Below are positions 13,048 through 13,779 of a stretch of 13,779 nucleotides of DNA, in pieces (the stretch's first letter is position 1; every line of letters begins with the position of its first letter). The position numbers and the translations under genes were made by a program. Under the pieces are notes generated by a model. The model was not told where the DNA came from, did not search any database, and saw only the letters and a list, made by a program, of their open reading frames with translations. The DNA is taken from assembly GCA_012518155.1 (NCBI GenBank), contig JAAYTC010000222.1, positions 1 through 13,779 on the forward strand, read 5' to 3'. The stretch is from Bacteroidales bacterium. Its GTDB lineage: Bacteria > Bacteroidota > Bacteroidia > Bacteroidales > Dysgonomonadaceae.

Positions 13048-13779
13048 ATGGACCTACAAATTTTAACTGTTTTCACGATCATCGCCGTTGCGATCGTCTT
13101 CTTTGTGTGGGGAAAGATTCGTTCCGACATTGTCGCCCTATCCGTACTAATTTCATTGGTTTTAACGGGCATACTTACTCCCGCGGAGGGACTGTCCGGT
13201 TTTTCCAACTCGGTAGTGGTGATGATGGTCTGTCTTTTTATCGTGGGGGGAGCTATCTTTCAGACGGGACTCGCGAAAATGATCAGCACCAAGATATTGG
13301 CCTTTGCAGGAGATAGTCAATACAAACTATTTATACTGGTAATGCTCGTTACCGGGGGTATTGGTGCCATCGTGAGTAATACCGGTACGGTCGCCTTGAT
13401 GCTCCCTATCGTGATTAGCCTGGCCGCGGAAGCAAAGACCGATGCCAGACGGTTCCTGATGCCGATGGCTTTCGCGAGCAGCTTGGGATTGCTCACGCTT
13501 ATAAGTACCCCACCTAACCTTATTATTAACGATACGCTCATCAACGGGGGATTCGAAGGGCTGTCGTTCTTCGCGTTTCTGCCCATCGGGATCATCACCA
13601 TGTCAGTAGGCATTTTACTCCTATGGCCGTTAAGCAAGTTGCTCGTATCGGGAAAGGGTAAAGATAAGTCAGAAACAAAGAAAGATAAATCACTTACCCA
13701 GTTAGCATCGGAGTATCAGTTGGCCGATAATCTTTACCGGGTGACGATCGGGGAATCATCTCCTTTCATTGATAAGTCG
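13048..13779 (+). CDS. SLC13-type (divalent anion:Na+ symporter-like) permease, 5' part, runs off the window
   Basis: I translated this myself; 244 codons are present and the frame is open at the right edge. The ATG at 13048 gives a protein beginning with hydrophobic helices (about 5-21 and 27-43). The family signatures are SNTGTVALMLPI (110-121) and STPPNLI (153-159), each a typical ion-transporter-superfamily hairpin loop where anion and sodium bind. Five or six further helices lie in between, followed by a charged segment (about 202-216, KGKDKSETKKDKS) and then LADNLYRVTIGESSPFIDKS, which looks like the start of an RCK_C/TrkA-C domain. That domain between transmembrane halves is usual in the sulfate/dicarboxylate SLC13 branch. 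The substrate cannot be set from sequence. Confidence 0.88.
   Translation, partial: MDLQILTVFTIIAVAIVFFVWGKIRSDIVALSVLISLVLTGILTPAEGLSGFSNSVVVMMVCLFIVGGAIFQTGLAKMISTKILAFAGDSQYKLFILVMLVTGGIGAIVSNTGTVALMLPIVISLAAEAKTDARRFLMPMAFASSLGLLTLISTPPNLIINDTLINGGFEGLSFFAFLPIGIITMSVGILLLWPLSKLLVSGKGKDKSETKKDKSLTQLASEYQLADNLYRVTIGESSPFIDKS

Noticed and set aside
12930..13208. Minus-strand frame of 92 residues across the transporter start
   Set aside because: It runs antisense to the clear SLC13 reading frame and shows no recognisable motif.

Overview
The window looks like a piece of chromosome from a member of the Bacteroidota, most likely the order Bacteroidales. Three things suggest this: A-rich start regions mostly without Shine-Dalgarno sequences, several promoter-like elements of the Bacteroides type (-7 box TAnnTTTG), and gene families typical of the group (DUF4924, sigma-factor operons ending in a beta-barrel gene, BlaI/M56 pairs with TonB-plug-like tails). 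The genus cannot be named from this sequence. No rRNA, tRNA, CRISPR array, transposase or phage gene was seen.

Layout. Positions 1-284 hold the 5' part of a secreted TPR protein (minus strand). It diverges from an MscS-type mechanosensitive channel gene (461-1333, plus). A minus-strand cluster follows in transcription order: a DUF4924-like gene, rfbD/rmlD (dTDP-4-dehydrorhamnose reductase) and prfC (release factor 3). Divergent from it is a four-gene plus-strand operon (4676-7132): an ECF sigma factor, a one-helix membrane protein that is a candidate anti-sigma factor, a small exported protein and a predicted outer-membrane beta-barrel. A metallo-beta-lactamase-fold hydrolase gene (7257-8039) stands alone.

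On the minus strand, 10105-8106 encodes a BlaI-type repressor and a BlaR1-like M56 membrane metallopeptidase with two TonB-plug-like repeats at its C-terminus. The repressor promoter is covered by three dyad sites of form AACTA-N7-T(A/C)GTT spaced exactly 21 bp apart, which I read as the operator array. An intrinsic terminator (10261-10283) separates this unit from a second minus-strand cluster at 12619-10421: an SPFH/stomatin-like membrane protein, a PH-like two-helix membrane protein, a ribbon-helix-helix DNA-binding protein, and two overlapping small AT-rich genes of unknown function. The window ends in a truncated SLC13-type transporter gene (from 13048) preceded by a long leader with two hairpins and a short uORF.

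Four units therefore deal with the envelope or with sensing: the channel, the sigma-factor operon, the BlaI/M56 switch and the SPFH cluster. The best candidates for something undescribed are the triple operator with its M56 sensor, the SPFH-RHH-small-pair cluster, and the structured leader of the transporter gene.
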